NCBI GenBank assembly: GCA_023647555.1
Contig: JALRLY010000275.1
Location: forward strand, 140,957-204,956
Length of the DNA stretch: 64,000 bases
Direction: 5' to 3'
Origin: Pancytospora philotis
Taxonomy: Eukaryota > Microsporidia
How positions within the stretch are numbered: the stretch's first letter is position 1; every line of letters starts with the position of its first letter. The position numbers were made by a program, and so were the translations under genes. This document shows, piece by piece, positions 42,966 to 52,287 of this stretch. The notes under the pieces are model-generated. The model was not told the DNA's origin. It was given only the letters and a program-made list of their open reading frames with translations, and searched no databases.

Positions 42966-44159
42966 ATGCTTCCAGAAAGGATAATGGAGGTATTCGCCGT
43001 CACTACGCTGCCTCTGCTGGGGCTGGCGGCGCTGTCGAGACCCAACGACGGCTACGTGCGCAACTTCATCTGCTCGGCGGGTCTGCAATATGCAGCCCTG
43101 AGCTGGCCCCGCGCTGTTCCCTGGCTGTGTGCGTTGCTCCTGCCCCTCTGCGTGCAGCGGTGCAGGACCAGCGGCCCAAAGGCTGTGCCCGCCACCAACC
43201 TCGGGCTGCACCTGAACCGGGCGCTCATCATGCTGCCGGTGGTGATCTGCATTTTCATGTGCGACTTCGCGCTCTGGACGCCGCGCTTCGGCAAGACGGA
43301 CGGCATGACCGCGGCCGGGGACGTCGGCCTGATGGACACGGGCGTCGGCGCGTTCATTTTCAACGCGGGGCTTTTCTCCACGAAGGTGGCGAAGCACCGG
43401 CGCATGCGCACGGTCTCGATGCTGCTCCTGCTCGGGCTCGTCCGGCTCGGCGTAGTGACGTACTTCGGCTTCCATGTAAATCCGCGCGAGTACGGGCTGC
43501 ATCTGAACTTCTACTTCATCCTCGCGTTCATCCACCTCCTGTACCACCTCTTCAACAGCCGCTACAATGTGTATCTCGGGCTTCTGCTGCTCGCTGCGCA
43601 TGAGTACGCCATAAAGCGGCTCGGGCCTGTCATTCTGTCCGAGGACCGCAGCAACATCTTCCTGCAGAACAAAGAGGGCCTCTTCTCGGTGGTCCCGCAC
43701 TTCGCTTGCTACCTCATTGCCAGCTACGTGGGCAGCACCGTGGTCTCGACCCTCCCGATCCGCAACAAGCTGTTCTACAACTTCGTGTACTTCAAGTGCG
43801 CCCTCGCTGCGTTTATCGTCGCCTTCCACTACCGCCCGGTCAGCCGCATTCTGTGCAGCCTCTCCTTCTCGACGTTCAACCTGCTGCTCGGCATCTACGG
43901 AAACACAATCTGCCTGCTCGTCTCGAAGTACTTCGCCGAGGTCGTTGGCGAGCTCCCCCTCATGCTCTTCATCAGCCGCAACATGATGCTTGTCTTCCTC
44001 TTCAGCAATCTGCTCGTGATGCTGTTCAAGCTCGTTCCTGCGCTGCAGATGCAGTCGCGGCTGGTCGAGCACCTCTACAACCTGGCGTATCTCGCGCTGA
44101 ACTTCCTGCTTCTCCCGGGCGCGGCACGCCTCTGCAAGCTCCCGTGGATCAAGGTGTAG
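42966..44159 (+). CDS. GWT1: Gwt1/PIG-W GPI-inositol acyltransferase
   Basis: A 397-residue polytopic ER enzyme that acylates the inositol of GlcN-PI during GPI-anchor synthesis. Family signatures are a luminal CDFALWTPRFGKTDG segment (compare DFPRRFAKTE), GLMDTGVGAFIFNAG (compare SLMDVGVGSFVFS) and VKYIIN-region equivalents near FHVNPREYGLHLNFYF. Roughly a dozen hydrophobic spans are visible. The start follows AATTTTTAGCCCCT; an upstream in-frame ATG at 42933 would include that signal. The protein implies that GPI-anchored surface proteins are made, relevant for an organism with many secreted proteins. Confidence 0.92.
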   Translation: MLPERIMEVFAVTTLPLLGLAALSRPNDGYVRNFICSAGLQYAALSWPRAVPWLCALLLPLCVQRCRTSGPKAVPATNLGLHLNRALIMLPVVICIFMCDFALWTPRFGKTDGMTAAGDVGLMDTGVGAFIFNAGLFSTKVAKHRRMRTVSMLLLLGLVRLGVVTYFGFHVNPREYGLHLNFYFILAFIHLLYHLFNSRYNVYLGLLLLAAHEYAIKRLGPVILSEDRSNIFLQNKEGLFSVVPHFACYLIASYVGSTVVSTLPIRNKLFYNFVYFKCALAAFIVAFHYRPVSRILCSLSFSTFNLLLGIYGNTICLLVSKYFAEVVGELPLMLFISRNMMLVFLFSNLLVMLFKLVPALQMQSRLVEHLYNLAYLALNFLLLPGAARLCKLPWIKV

Positions 44160-44422
44160 CTGCTTGTCAATAAATTTTATATTTAACGGGTGTATTTTCT
44201 TTTCAAATATTATGAAAGATATTGTGAGGTACCTGTGATACTCGATCTGCTATCTTCATTAAAAAGAGTTAATGACTGCGTAGTTTGCACAGCTAACTAC
44301 ATGCTAATACTAAGTGAATTTTCTGAGCGCGCTCCATAATCACTTATTACACATTCAACACATCGCAGGAAGTCTCATTCTAATCAATTTAATCTAAGCT
44401 GATAAATGTGTATCGCAGCGGC

Positions 44423-45052
44423 CTACTTTTTCTTTTTAATAAAGCACAAACTTACTATAATCAGAATAAAGAGCGTAACTGAGGCGATTGCCCGCAGAAA
44501 CCATAGCTTTCTTTGATCAAGCTCGTACTTCTTGATCTCTGCCTGGGGAGCTGGCGGCGCCTGTGTCTTCCTGGCGTCAGATTTGTCACTAGCATCGAAG
44601 TAATAGGGACAGCTGAACAGCCGCAGCTGCGGCTTGTCAGTGGGATACATGCACACAGCATACCAGGCCTTGTTCACTAAACGCACAGTGAGATTACTGT
44701 TAACTATTTCACCATTTTTGCTGGTATCATACGTCATCTGCTTTTCATCGAAATCCTCGGTATAGCTCACCCACTTCCCTCTCTCCTCGTCGTAGCCGAT
44801 GAGCATCGACTTGTATATCCCGCCAACGTTGAACGTTGCTGACGAGTTAACATGTACTACACGCCACCCGCCGCGAATTTCTGGGTAGCTCGACTCTGTC
44901 ACCGACAGGATGCAACACGTTCCTATAGCACGGCTCTCGTCGGTGTTGTAGTTTATGTCTGGGCGGTTGCGGCCACGCACTGTGGCCCAGAGCCCCGCGA
45001 ATGCGAGCGCGCTGCAAAGCCGTGGCAGTAGAGATCTGAATGTAAGCTGCAT
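44423..45052 (-). CDS. Small type I membrane protein, family D member 3 (209 aa)
   Basis: Signal peptide (LLPRLCSALAFAGLWATVRG), a ~130-residue luminal domain with two early cysteines (GTCCILSV), a block TVRLVNKAWYAVCMYPTDKP, a Pro/Ala-rich stalk (TQAPPAPQAEIKKYE) and a C-terminal membrane segment (FLRAIASVTLFILIIVSLCF) with tail IKKKK. Lysines at -3 and -4 make a consensus KKxx ER-retrieval signal. It is a tandem paralogue of member 4, with which it shares an almost identical N-terminal ~55 residues. GATCGCTCCC precedes the ATG, with AAAAAATTAC above it. Confidence 0.8.
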   Translation of the reverse strand: MQLTFRSLLPRLCSALAFAGLWATVRGRNRPDINYNTDESRAIGTCCILSVTESSYPEIRGGWRVVHVNSSATFNVGGIYKSMLIGYDEERGKWVSYTEDFDEKQMTYDTSKNGEIVNSNLTVRLVNKAWYAVCMYPTDKPQLRLFSCPYYFDASDKSDARKTQAPPAPQAEIKKYELDQRKLWFLRAIASVTLFILIIVSLCFIKKKK

Positions 45053-45318
45053 GGGAGCGATCTTGTAATTTTTTTATAAAGGAGAAATGCAAGTGGCGCA
45101 GCGGTGCAACGCGAATTAATAGCCATAGACGGCTTGTAGTATGACAAGTGCTTATGCTAAACTGCTGGATAGCATCCGTTCTGCAAAAGCAGGGCCGCTG
45201 ACTATGTAGCTTGGGCAGCCAGCACCCGTCGCCAACCATTACAACTCTCGAGACCGCTTAATACGCACTTATTACGCGTCCAACGCATCACAGCAAGTCT
45301 TATTCCAACCGATTTAAT

Positions 45319-45990
45319 CTAAACTAGTGAATGTGCATTCGCTGTGCGTGCTGCGGACTGCCTTTTCTTATTAGACATGCAGTAGACGAATAGGCACAGA
45401 ATGAAGGTGAACGGAATCAAACAAATCAGCATCATAATCCACGCACCCCTAATATATTTCTCGTACTTCTTGATGTCTGCCTGAGGCGCGGGTGGGGCCT
45501 GCAGCCCCTTGGCATCAGATTTATAGCTGACGTCAAAGTGATAAGGGGAGCTGAACAGCCGCAGCTGCGGCTTGTCGATGGGATATATGCACATGACATA
45601 CCAGCCCTTCTTCATCAGATAGACGGAAAAATCAATGCTCGCAAGTGTGCCCGGGTCAGGGATGCTGATTATTTTTTCTTCATCGCTGATTTCTTCGGAG
45701 AAGCTCGCCCATTCTTTTCTCGTCGTATCGTAGCCGATGAGCATCGCTTTGTACGTCCCTGCATTTAACATTGTCGCTGACGATTTAGCGCACACGTAGT
45801 GCATCCCGTCTTTAACGTCGGAATCGTCCGGCTCCGCTATGGACAAAATGCAACATGCTCCTAAAGCACGGCTCTCGTCAGTGTTGTAGTTTATGTCCGG
45901 GCGGTTGCGGCCACGCACTGTGGCCCAGAGCCCCGCGAATGCGAGCGCGCTGCAAAGCCGTTGCAATGGACACCCAACGCCGAGCTGCAT
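45319..45990 (-). CDS. Small type I membrane protein, family D member 4 (223 aa)
   Basis: Tandem paralogue of member 3 (shared CSALAFAGLWATVRGRNRPD and DKPQLRLFS-PY-FD blocks). The start at 45990 gives the signal peptide; the 31-codon upstream extension is excluded because AATTGCCGGATCGCGCCC would fall inside it. The luminal domain is as in member 3, with a similar stalk (APPAPQADIKKYE). The membrane segment is ICLIPFTFILCLFVYCM, and the longer basic tail (SNKKRQSAARTANAHSLV) has no KKxx, so the two paralogues may have different destinations. Confidence 0.8.
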   Translation of the reverse strand: MQLGVGCPLQRLCSALAFAGLWATVRGRNRPDINYNTDESRALGACCILSIAEPDDSDVKDGMHYVCAKSSATMLNAGTYKAMLIGYDTTRKEWASFSEEISDEEKIISIPDPGTLASIDFSVYLMKKGWYVMCIYPIDKPQLRLFSSPYHFDVSYKSDAKGLQAPPAPQADIKKYEKYIRGAWIMMLICLIPFTFILCLFVYCMSNKKRQSAARTANAHSLV

Positions 45991-46145
45991 GATGGGCGCG
46001 ATCCGGCAATTTTTTAAAGGAGAAATGCCAGCGGCATAGCAGGGCTGAGTAGCACGCATGCGTGTCCGGTTGTGGCGCAGCATACGCGTTCACAGCACCG
46101 CCAGATAGTCGCTGATTCCAATACTGTGCAATATAGTTTAATGTG

Positions 46146-46799
46146 TCATACGCGCCGCAGGCCTATCTCCCTGAGATGCTGCTTGATGTTGTTCTCGACG
46201 AGGTAGCCGTTCCAGCCGTGGCTCTTCGCCGCCGCCACGTTCTCGGCGCTGTCGTCGAAGAAGTGGATCTGCGATCTGCTCGCGGTCCCGAGCGCCGCGT
46301 CGACGAAGGCGTACGCCTCGGGCTTGGGCTTGGAGATGAACTCGGTGTCCACCTCGTCCGCGCAGAAGACGAGCTCGAAGCACTCCTCGATGCGCAGGTG
46401 CTGCAGAATCTTGCGCGCGCGCTTCACGCCGCCGTTGGTGAAGCAGAACTTGCGGTGCGGCAGCGCCTGCAGGATCTCGCGCAGCTCGGCGTCCTCGGCG
46501 AGGAAGTCGGCGGGCTCCGACGTGTCGAACATGTCCGAGTACGCGGTCGGGTGCAGGCCGATCACCCGGAAGAGCACCTCTCTGAACAGCTTGCCCATCT
46601 GGAAGGAGTCGGCCCACTCCTTTTCCGTGAGCCGCTTCGAGTCGAGCAGCATGCTGCGGATGCTGGTCATCTCCTGGCCCAGATACTCCGGGCTGTGGTA
46701 GAGGCAGTTGTCGATGTCGAACACGAGCGCGGCGCCCTCGCCGACCGGCTCTGCGATTGTGCATTTTTTGTTCCGCGTGCTCATCTCCACGTACTTCAT
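46146..46799 (-). CDS. HAD-family pyrimidine 5'-nucleotidase (Sdt1/Phm8-like)
   Basis: A 217-residue haloacid-dehalogenase-fold phosphatase. Motif I is FDIDNCLYHS (nucleophile D28, acid/base D30), with the N-x-L-Y extension typical of the Sdt1/Phm8 nucleotidases. Motif II is FTNGG, the lysine motif is SKPKPEAY, and motif IV is FFDDSAENVAAA. Yeast homologues dephosphorylate UMP/CMP or lysophosphatidate. The start MKYVEMSTRN follows CAACCCC; the second Met (MST) is an alternative. Cytosolic by appearance. Confidence 0.85.
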   Translation of the reverse strand: MKYVEMSTRNKKCTIAEPVGEGAALVFDIDNCLYHSPEYLGQEMTSIRSMLLDSKRLTEKEWADSFQMGKLFREVLFRVIGLHPTAYSDMFDTSEPADFLAEDAELREILQALPHRKFCFTNGGVKRARKILQHLRIEECFELVFCADEVDTEFISKPKPEAYAFVDAALGTASRSQIHFFDDSAENVAAAKSHGWNGYLVENNIKQHLREIGLRRV

Positions 46800-47179
46800 G
46801 GGGTTGTTTGCGGTTTCATATTTGTGCGTGCTGGTAAACACTAACGCTGATTAAAGCAGATATATTTAAGCTATTATTTAATAGATCAGTTTTCTATTAC
46901 TTGATCATTTTGAGTATTTAATTGCGTTGACTATGTGCGTCTCTGTGCGGTAGCTGACGGCACAAATTAATGTCGCTCAGCAGCTAACGGTTTAAGACAG
47001 CGGCACAATGGCCAGTCTGCAGCATGCCGGCATCTGCGCTACGCGCAAGTAATAGTGGTGAAACGGATGGCGCATACTTCAAATATACATTTACTGTTTA
47101 GCAACTGCTAAATCCTTGAGCTCAATAGCCTCTACAATGCCATGCCATCCATATCCATATAATTCACGTTCCATCGCTG
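46800..47179. other. Intergenic region
   Basis: About 380 bases between the HAD gene and the 3' end of the myosin gene. No feature is seen. Confidence 0.5.
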
Positions 47180-50100
47180 CTAGTTCTTAAGCGACTTGAA
47201 GATGCTCTTGATGCTCTTCTCGGGAAGAAACTTGGGCTCGACGAATTCGATGAAAGTGGCGTGGGCAGTGAACGACGGGACCACAGGCCGGGGCTCGTCG
47301 ATGAACTTGCCGAGGCCCCTGTGCTCACCAGATGCAGCGGCCGGCGGGCTCTCGAATAGCCCGATGATAGTGTCTACCTGCGCTGCATTGAGCAGGCTGT
47401 TCTCGAGCAGATCTGGGATGTCCTTTCCGGCCGATCCCTCCGCGCCTCCGCTGCCCCGCGACCCCGAGGCGAAGATGCTCCTGATGAAAGACGCGGTCTT
47501 GGCCGCGTCCGGAGAGCTCTTGAGGGCCAGCGCGGTCGCGATGCGCGTCGCCTCGTGCATGTACGCCATGTTGTAGAAGCCGTGGTGGAAGCTGATGTTG
47601 AAGCAGAACTTCTCGATTTCCGAGAGGTTGTAGTTGATCTGCACGCAGCGGTTCAGATTCAGGAACTTGCGCTTGGCGAGCAGCGAGTTGAACGATACGA
47701 AGTCGATGTACGAGAGCAGGTAGGAGAGGTTGTTCATGATGGCCACGTCCGGGAGGTGGAAGTACGCGCTGATGTTATAGAATCGGTCCAGCGACTCCAC
47801 GAGGCGCGCCACGGACGGGCCGGCGAAGATCTTCTTGTAGATCGACTCGCGGACCCTGAACTCCTTGAGCTGCTGGTGGTCGAGGATGGCCGCCGGGATG
47901 AGATCGTCGAGCGACTTGCGCTGGAGAGAGCAGAGATGGCTGAAGAGGCACGCAATGAGCGGGTCGACGAGCACGGGCAGGTCTGCTGGATAGTGCATGG
48001 CCAGCACCACCCGCAGTTCGATGATATTGGCAAGGACGAAGCAGACCGCCGATATGTTCTCCTCGAAAGTTGCCAACCGCTTGCTGATCTCGTCCAGACA
48101 GGCGCCGACGTGCTCGGCAGCAGCGCAGCGCGGCAGCGCACCGAGGACGAACGCGACGGCGTGCGCGAGGCTGAGCATCTCGTCCTTTGGGATGTCCTTT
48201 GCGGAGAAAGCCGGGCAGTGGTCGAGGTACAGCTGGACCAGACAGCCGAACACGTTGTACACCGACACGTTCTCAGCGGAGGAGTCGTCCGAGTCCTCGT
48301 ATACCCGCAGTCTGGCCTTGAGGCGCTCGAGCTCGAGCTCCACGGCCTGCTTGGCGAGCAGCTGCTGCGTCTGGATTTTGTATTTCTGCTTGAGGACGAG
48401 GCAGTCGCTGCAGGACACGGAGAAGCGCTTGTACTTCTCGAGCTCGCCGCGCAGCAGAGCGATGGTGGCCTGGCACTCACCGCTTTGGCACTGCTTGTAT
48501 ATTTCTGTATCATCAACTGCTATTTCGTGCTGATCTGCGCTGCACTTTGATACTTTGTGCAGCTCTGAGCTAAGTTGATTCGCTGGCGCATCAGTTGTGG
48601 CTGGCTCTGCATCTTCTTCAGACAATTCAGACGCAACGGAAGCCGCCGGCTGCTCATCCTCAATAAAAACCTTGGCAAGCGCGCCGATCTCCTCAGCGAT
48701 CTCCTTCTGGGCATCTCGCGCGCACTCCTCCTCGTGGTAGCTATCGATGACCGCCTCCATCGCTGCAGTGCTGTCCTCCTCATTAGCGAGCACCTCCAGG
48801 CTGGTCTCCTCAATTTTATTCGCCAGCTCTCTTTCCCGCTCGTGCGCAACGAGCCGCGCACAGGCCAGTTTGATCGTCTGGCCGTGCACAAGCGACGTGT
48901 TCTTTGCGGCCAGCTCGAGAATGTTGAACGCCGCGTTGTTGAAGAAGTAGCGCGTGCGGCCCTTCACAATGCCGAGCGAGCTGCAGATGTCCGCGGGGTA
49001 GCGCTCCTCGAAGTCGTCGATGAACATCGCGTACGGGTACAGCGCACGGCTGAGCTCCACCGCGCTCAGCACGCCGTTGGCCCGCAGCTGGGCCCCGACG
49101 AGCGCCTCATCGAACACCGCCGGCTGCTTGCTGGCATTCGGCTTTATGCATTTGACGTAGTGGATGCCCGTAGAGCGCAGCAGGGCGAAGAGCGAGTCGA
49201 GACTCGCACGGAAGGACTTGATCACATCCGGCTGCGCCCGCCCGCGCCCGACGATGGAGCGTATCAATGCGCTCGCTGCGCCGTCCGCTACTGCGCCCCC
49301 GTACAGCTCCTCCACCGAGCCTCGCTCCTTGTTCTTGCTCAAAAAGTCTTCCAGCCTGTATTCGATGGTGCCTGCGAAGTGCTCGACCGGGAGCGCCCCG
49401 CCCGGCGTTGCCTTCAGCCCGAGGAACTTGGCGATCTTCGTGCTGAGGTTGTCCGCGCTGCCGTTGATGAACGACTCCTCGGTGATCAGATCAGCAAGGC
49501 CGCACTTCTTCTCGATCAGCGGGATGCACGAGGCCTCCATCGCGATGCGCGCCGGCGGTGCCGTGGCCATGCGCGGCTCCACGCCCTCGGAGAGCAGGAT
49601 CTGCTTCTGGTGCTCGAAGGTGCCGCCCACGAACCCGTCGTAGATCTTCTCGTTGCACCAGTTGATGCAGAACTGGTCGAGGCCGTTCTCCGCCATGCTC
49701 TCGAAGCCGAAGATGTCGAGGATGAAGAGCTTGCTAATTCCGATCGGGTTTTTGGCCAGGAAGCCGTTGATCGTGTCGGTCACGAGCGCGAAGAGCCCCG
49801 AGTAGAGAATCCGCGCGATGGAGTCGCGTAGCACGCGGGCCTCGTGGTCGGTGTGCGGCCGGATGATGGTCTCGCTGCCGACGCGCAGTGTTTTGTTCCT
49901 CAGGTAGTCGCCCAGCCGCGCCGGCTCCAGGCACAGCAGGCCGGCGACCCGCTCCAGCGCTGCGCTGTCGGCGATCGCGCCGTCTGCGACCGCAAGCGAG
50001 CCAAGATGGAGGATGCCGAGCAGCACCTCCTCAATCGCGCCGAGGTCGAGCCCGAGCACCGCGCAGGCAGTGCGCACCGCAGCGTACGCGCTCCTGTGCT

Positions 50101-50701
50101 GCTCCCTGACTGCAGGGTCGCCGTGCAGCCGGTTGTCGATGTAGTCGTTGCGCACGGTCTCGCCGCGCTCGGCGAGCAGGTAGTAGAAGATGTGGAAGTT
50201 GCGCTCGGCAAGCGAGGACGTGACGCGGCTCTTCTCCAGCAGGAAAGCATCCACGGAGATCGTGCCGTCGAGCCGCACCAGCTTGCCGAAGCGCGAGGAG
50301 TTGTCGTTGTTCAGCGTCCACGCATTCCCGAACGCCTCGAGCACCGTCTCGACCGAGGCGACCATGGGCACGTTGAGGTACGCGAGCATCTGGCGCGCCG
50401 TCTCCGTCTTGCCCGAGCCGCTCTCGCCCGAAATCACGATGGACTGCGCGCCGTACGCGGGCACGGCGTCGAGGCACTCGTCGACCAGCGCGTAGATGTG
50501 CGGCTGGAGGTTCTCGACGCGGCGGCGGTACGTCTCCGCGACCACGGGCGCGTGGATGTCCAGCGGCGCGTACGGGTTGATGGAGAGCAGCAGCAGCCCG
50601 CTGTTCGTGTACACGCGCCCGTTCTCGTAGCGCGCCTTGAGCGTCGCCACGAGCTTCTCCGCGGTGAGGTCGGCCTGCGTGCACAGATCGTCCACGTCCA
50701 T
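47180..50701 (-). CDS. Class-V-like myosin with C-terminal dilute domain
   Basis: A 1173-residue actin motor. The P-loop GESGSGKT (92-99), switch I NNDNSSRF (131-138), switch II LDIFGFES and a converter end (KGRTRYFFNNAAFNILE) are intact. The C-terminus has a DIL cargo domain (FNSLLAKRKFLNLNRCVQIN, YNLSEIEKFC), characteristic of myosin V. Two regions are reduced: the protein begins about where the motor core begins, so the N-terminal SH3-like subdomain is absent, and no clear IQ motif follows the converter (only KLACARLVAHERER is suggestive), so the lever arm is very short. A modest coiled coil (~810-880) may still allow dimerisation. The start follows GGGGCCC; the 102-residue upstream frame lies over the LOA1 gene and is not coding. 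Confidence 0.93.
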   Translation of the reverse strand: MDVDDLCTQADLTAEKLVATLKARYENGRVYTNSGLLLLSINPYAPLDIHAPVVAETYRRRVENLQPHIYALVDECLDAVPAYGAQSIVISGESGSGKTETARQMLAYLNVPMVASVETVLEAFGNAWTLNNDNSSRFGKLVRLDGTISVDAFLLEKSRVTSSLAERNFHIFYYLLAERGETVRNDYIDNRLHGDPAVREQHRSAYAAVRTACAVLGLDLGAIEEVLLGILHLGSLAVADGAIADSAALERVAGLLCLEPARLGDYLRNKTLRVGSETIIRPHTDHEARVLRDSIARILYSGLFALVTDTINGFLAKNPIGISKLFILDIFGFESMAENGLDQFCINWCNEKIYDGFVGGTFEHQKQILLSEGVEPRMATAPPARIAMEASCIPLIEKKCGLADLITEESFINGSADNLSTKIAKFLGLKATPGGALPVEHFAGTIEYRLEDFLSKNKERGSVEELYGGAVADGAASALIRSIVGRGRAQPDVIKSFRASLDSLFALLRSTGIHYVKCIKPNASKQPAVFDEALVGAQLRANGVLSAVELSRALYPYAMFIDDFEERYPADICSSLGIVKGRTRYFFNNAAFNILELAAKNTSLVHGQTIKLACARLVAHERERELANKIEETSLEVLANEEDSTAAMEAVIDSYHEEECARDAQKEIAEEIGALAKVFIEDEQPAASVASELSEEDAEPATTDAPANQLSSELHKVSKCSADQHEIAVDDTEIYKQCQSGECQATIALLRGELEKYKRFSVSCSDCLVLKQKYKIQTQQLLAKQAVELELERLKARLRVYEDSDDSSAENVSVYNVFGCLVQLYLDHCPAFSAKDIPKDEMLSLAHAVAFVLGALPRCAAAEHVGACLDEISKRLATFEENISAVCFVLANIIELRVVLAMHYPADLPVLVDPLIACLFSHLCSLQRKSLDDLIPAAILDHQQLKEFRVRESIYKKIFAGPSVARLVESLDRFYNISAYFHLPDVAIMNNLSYLLSYIDFVSFNSLLAKRKFLNLNRCVQINYNLSEIEKFCFNISFHHGFYNMAYMHEATRIATALALKSSPDAAKTASFIRSIFASGSRGSGGAEGSAGKDIPDLLENSLLNAAQVDTIIGLFESPPAAASGEHRGLGKFIDEPRPVVPSFTAHATFIEFVEPKFLPEKSIKSIFKSLKN

Positions 50702-50803
50702 GGGCCCCCCTGCGCCGTCAAACAAAATCGATTGTGAAACGCGGGCGTTTGGCGACGGGCAGGGATGCGGTGCCCGTGTATAGCGAAGCGGCCGCGGCGC
50801 CCC
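50702..50803. promoter_or_regulatory. Shared divergent promoter, myosin and LOA1
   Basis: Only 102 bases separate the two start codons. The region contains an AT-richer core (AAACAAAATCGATTG), with GGGCCC adjoining the myosin ATG and GGCGCCCC adjoining the LOA1 ATG. Confidence 0.55.
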
Positions 50804-51397
50804 ATGGAAAAGTTTTCGGCCTTCCGCGACCCGCTGACCGGCATCAACCCGTTTCTGCCGCCGAAGCGCCGCCCCATCACGCCCGGGATGTGTCTCCGGG
50901 CCCTTGTCAAGCTGCCGCTTTTTCTGCTTTACCTCTGCGGCGCGCCCGTGCTGCATCTGCTCGTGGCCATGCGCCGGCGCGGGGCGGCGCCCTCCGGCGT
51001 GGTGCACGTGAACAGCACAGGGGGCTTTGACGCGTGCGTGCTCAGGCGCCTCTTCGGCATCCGCGCGCTGAATCAGCCGCGCAGCGGGGTCTGCGCGACT
51101 TTCCCGGAGGGCGCCAGCACCAACAACCAGGGCGTGCTCGCCTACGAGGCACCGCGCGGTGCCGACTACGTGATCGGGCTCAAGTACTCCAGCGAGTGCA
51201 TCCGCATTCCAGAGCTTGAGGGCGGCTTCCTCGGCTACATCGCGTACGCCGTGCGCCTGCTGGGCTCCTCACCGACTGTGGACGCGAACTGCATGCCCGG
51301 GCGCGACCTTGCGAGGGCCGTCGGCGTGCCGGCGCTGTCTCTGACCAAGGCGCACAAGGAGAAGTTCCTGGCTGTTGTCCGCAAGCGCTCTGATTAA
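50804..51397 (+). CDS. LOA1: Loa1/Vps66-like lysophosphatidic acid acyltransferase
   Basis: A 197-residue membrane acyltransferase. The N-terminus MEKFSAFRDPLTGINPFLPP strongly resembles that of yeast Loa1 (MEKYTNWRDNGTGIAPFLP). It has one hydrophobic span (LVKLPLFLLYLCGAPVLHLL) and the glycerolipid acyltransferase motif FPEGASTNNQG. The usual HX4D motif reads VNSTGGFDACV, with the histidine replaced; yeast Loa1 likewise has CNCTSPLDAF there, so this is a family trait. Its likely role is oleoyl transfer to lysophosphatidic acid for phospholipid or lipid-droplet homeostasis. It is about 100 residues shorter than yeast Loa1. Confidence 0.85.
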   Translation: MEKFSAFRDPLTGINPFLPPKRRPITPGMCLRALVKLPLFLLYLCGAPVLHLLVAMRRRGAAPSGVVHVNSTGGFDACVLRRLFGIRALNQPRSGVCATFPEGASTNNQGVLAYEAPRGADYVIGLKYSSECIRIPELEGGFLGYIAYAVRLLGSSPTVDANCMPGRDLARAVGVPALSLTKAHKEKFLAVVRKRSD

Positions 51398-51631
51398 ATA
51401 GAATAAAATTGTACAGGGTTTGGCCCAGTAGGTAAACTGTATGCAGAGGTGCTATTTTGTGCACATCAACAAGCTTCGCTGGCAGCGCGGTGCTTCAACG
51501 CACCAGCCTCCACGATGCGCTTAGCGCTACCATTTTATCCATAGCAGCCAATGCAAGACGTAGGCTTAAACTCCTACCAAAAGAATAGAATAACTGCCCT
51601 GCCGCAAAAACACCTATGAATGAAAGAGAAT

Positions 51632-52129
51632 TTAGTTGACCTCTCCGCACTTGGCGATCTCGATCAGAGCCGAGGTGCGTCCGCTCTGCGAGCCGAGGGA
51701 CTCGATGTGCTCGACGACCTTCATGCCCTCGACGACCTTCCCGAAGACGACGTGCTTCCGGTCGAGCCACTCGGTCTTGGCCGTCGTGATGAAGAACTGG
51801 GAGCCGTTGGTGTTCGGGCCGGCGTTGGCCATGCTCAGGATGCCGGGCCCGGTGTGCTTGAGCGTGAAGTTCTCGTCCTCGAACTTGTTGCCGTAGATCG
51901 AGTAGCCGCCGGTGCCGTTGCCGCGCGAGAAGTCGCCGCCCTGGATCATGAAGTTCGGGATCACGCGGTGGAACTTGCTGCCGCTGAAGCCGAAGTTCTT
52001 CTCGCCCGTGCAGAGCGCGCGGAAGTTCTCGGCGGTCTTGGGGACGACGTCCGCCGCGAGCTCCATCACGATCTTGCCGAGGGGCTTCTTGTCAGCGGTG
52101 ACTTCGAAAAAAACCTTCGGGTTGGCCAT
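51632..52129 (-). CDS. CPR1: Cyclophilin A-type peptidyl-prolyl isomerase
   Basis: A 165-residue single-domain cyclophilin without targeting sequence, therefore cytosolic. Active-site elements are complete: [14 protein letters not shown] (catalytic Arg), [22 protein letters not shown] (with the cyclosporin-contact Trp), and [25 protein letters not shown] at 52130-52142 abuts the ATG, one of the clearest promoter signals in the window, suggesting strong expression. Confidence 0.97.
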   Translation of the reverse strand: MANPKVFFEVTADKKPLGKIVMELAADVVPKTAENFRALCTGEKNFGFSGSKFHRVIPNFMIQGGDFSRGNGTGGYSIYGNKFEDENFTLKHTGPGILSMANAGPNTNGSQFFITTAKTEWLDRKHVVFGKVVEGMKVVEHIESLGSQSGRTSALIEIAKCGEVN

Positions 52130-52287
52130 GGGCAAAATTTTTGTTCCGTTTTTCAACGTGCAGCGGGCGAAGGGGCGATTCTGTTTGTAGACTTTAAACT
52201 ACAGTTCCCGCGGGACTGCCCTGCAAAGCTTATAAACGTCTACTCAATAATTTAATAGCGCTCGGTTAGTCGCCACCAGCCGGAAGC

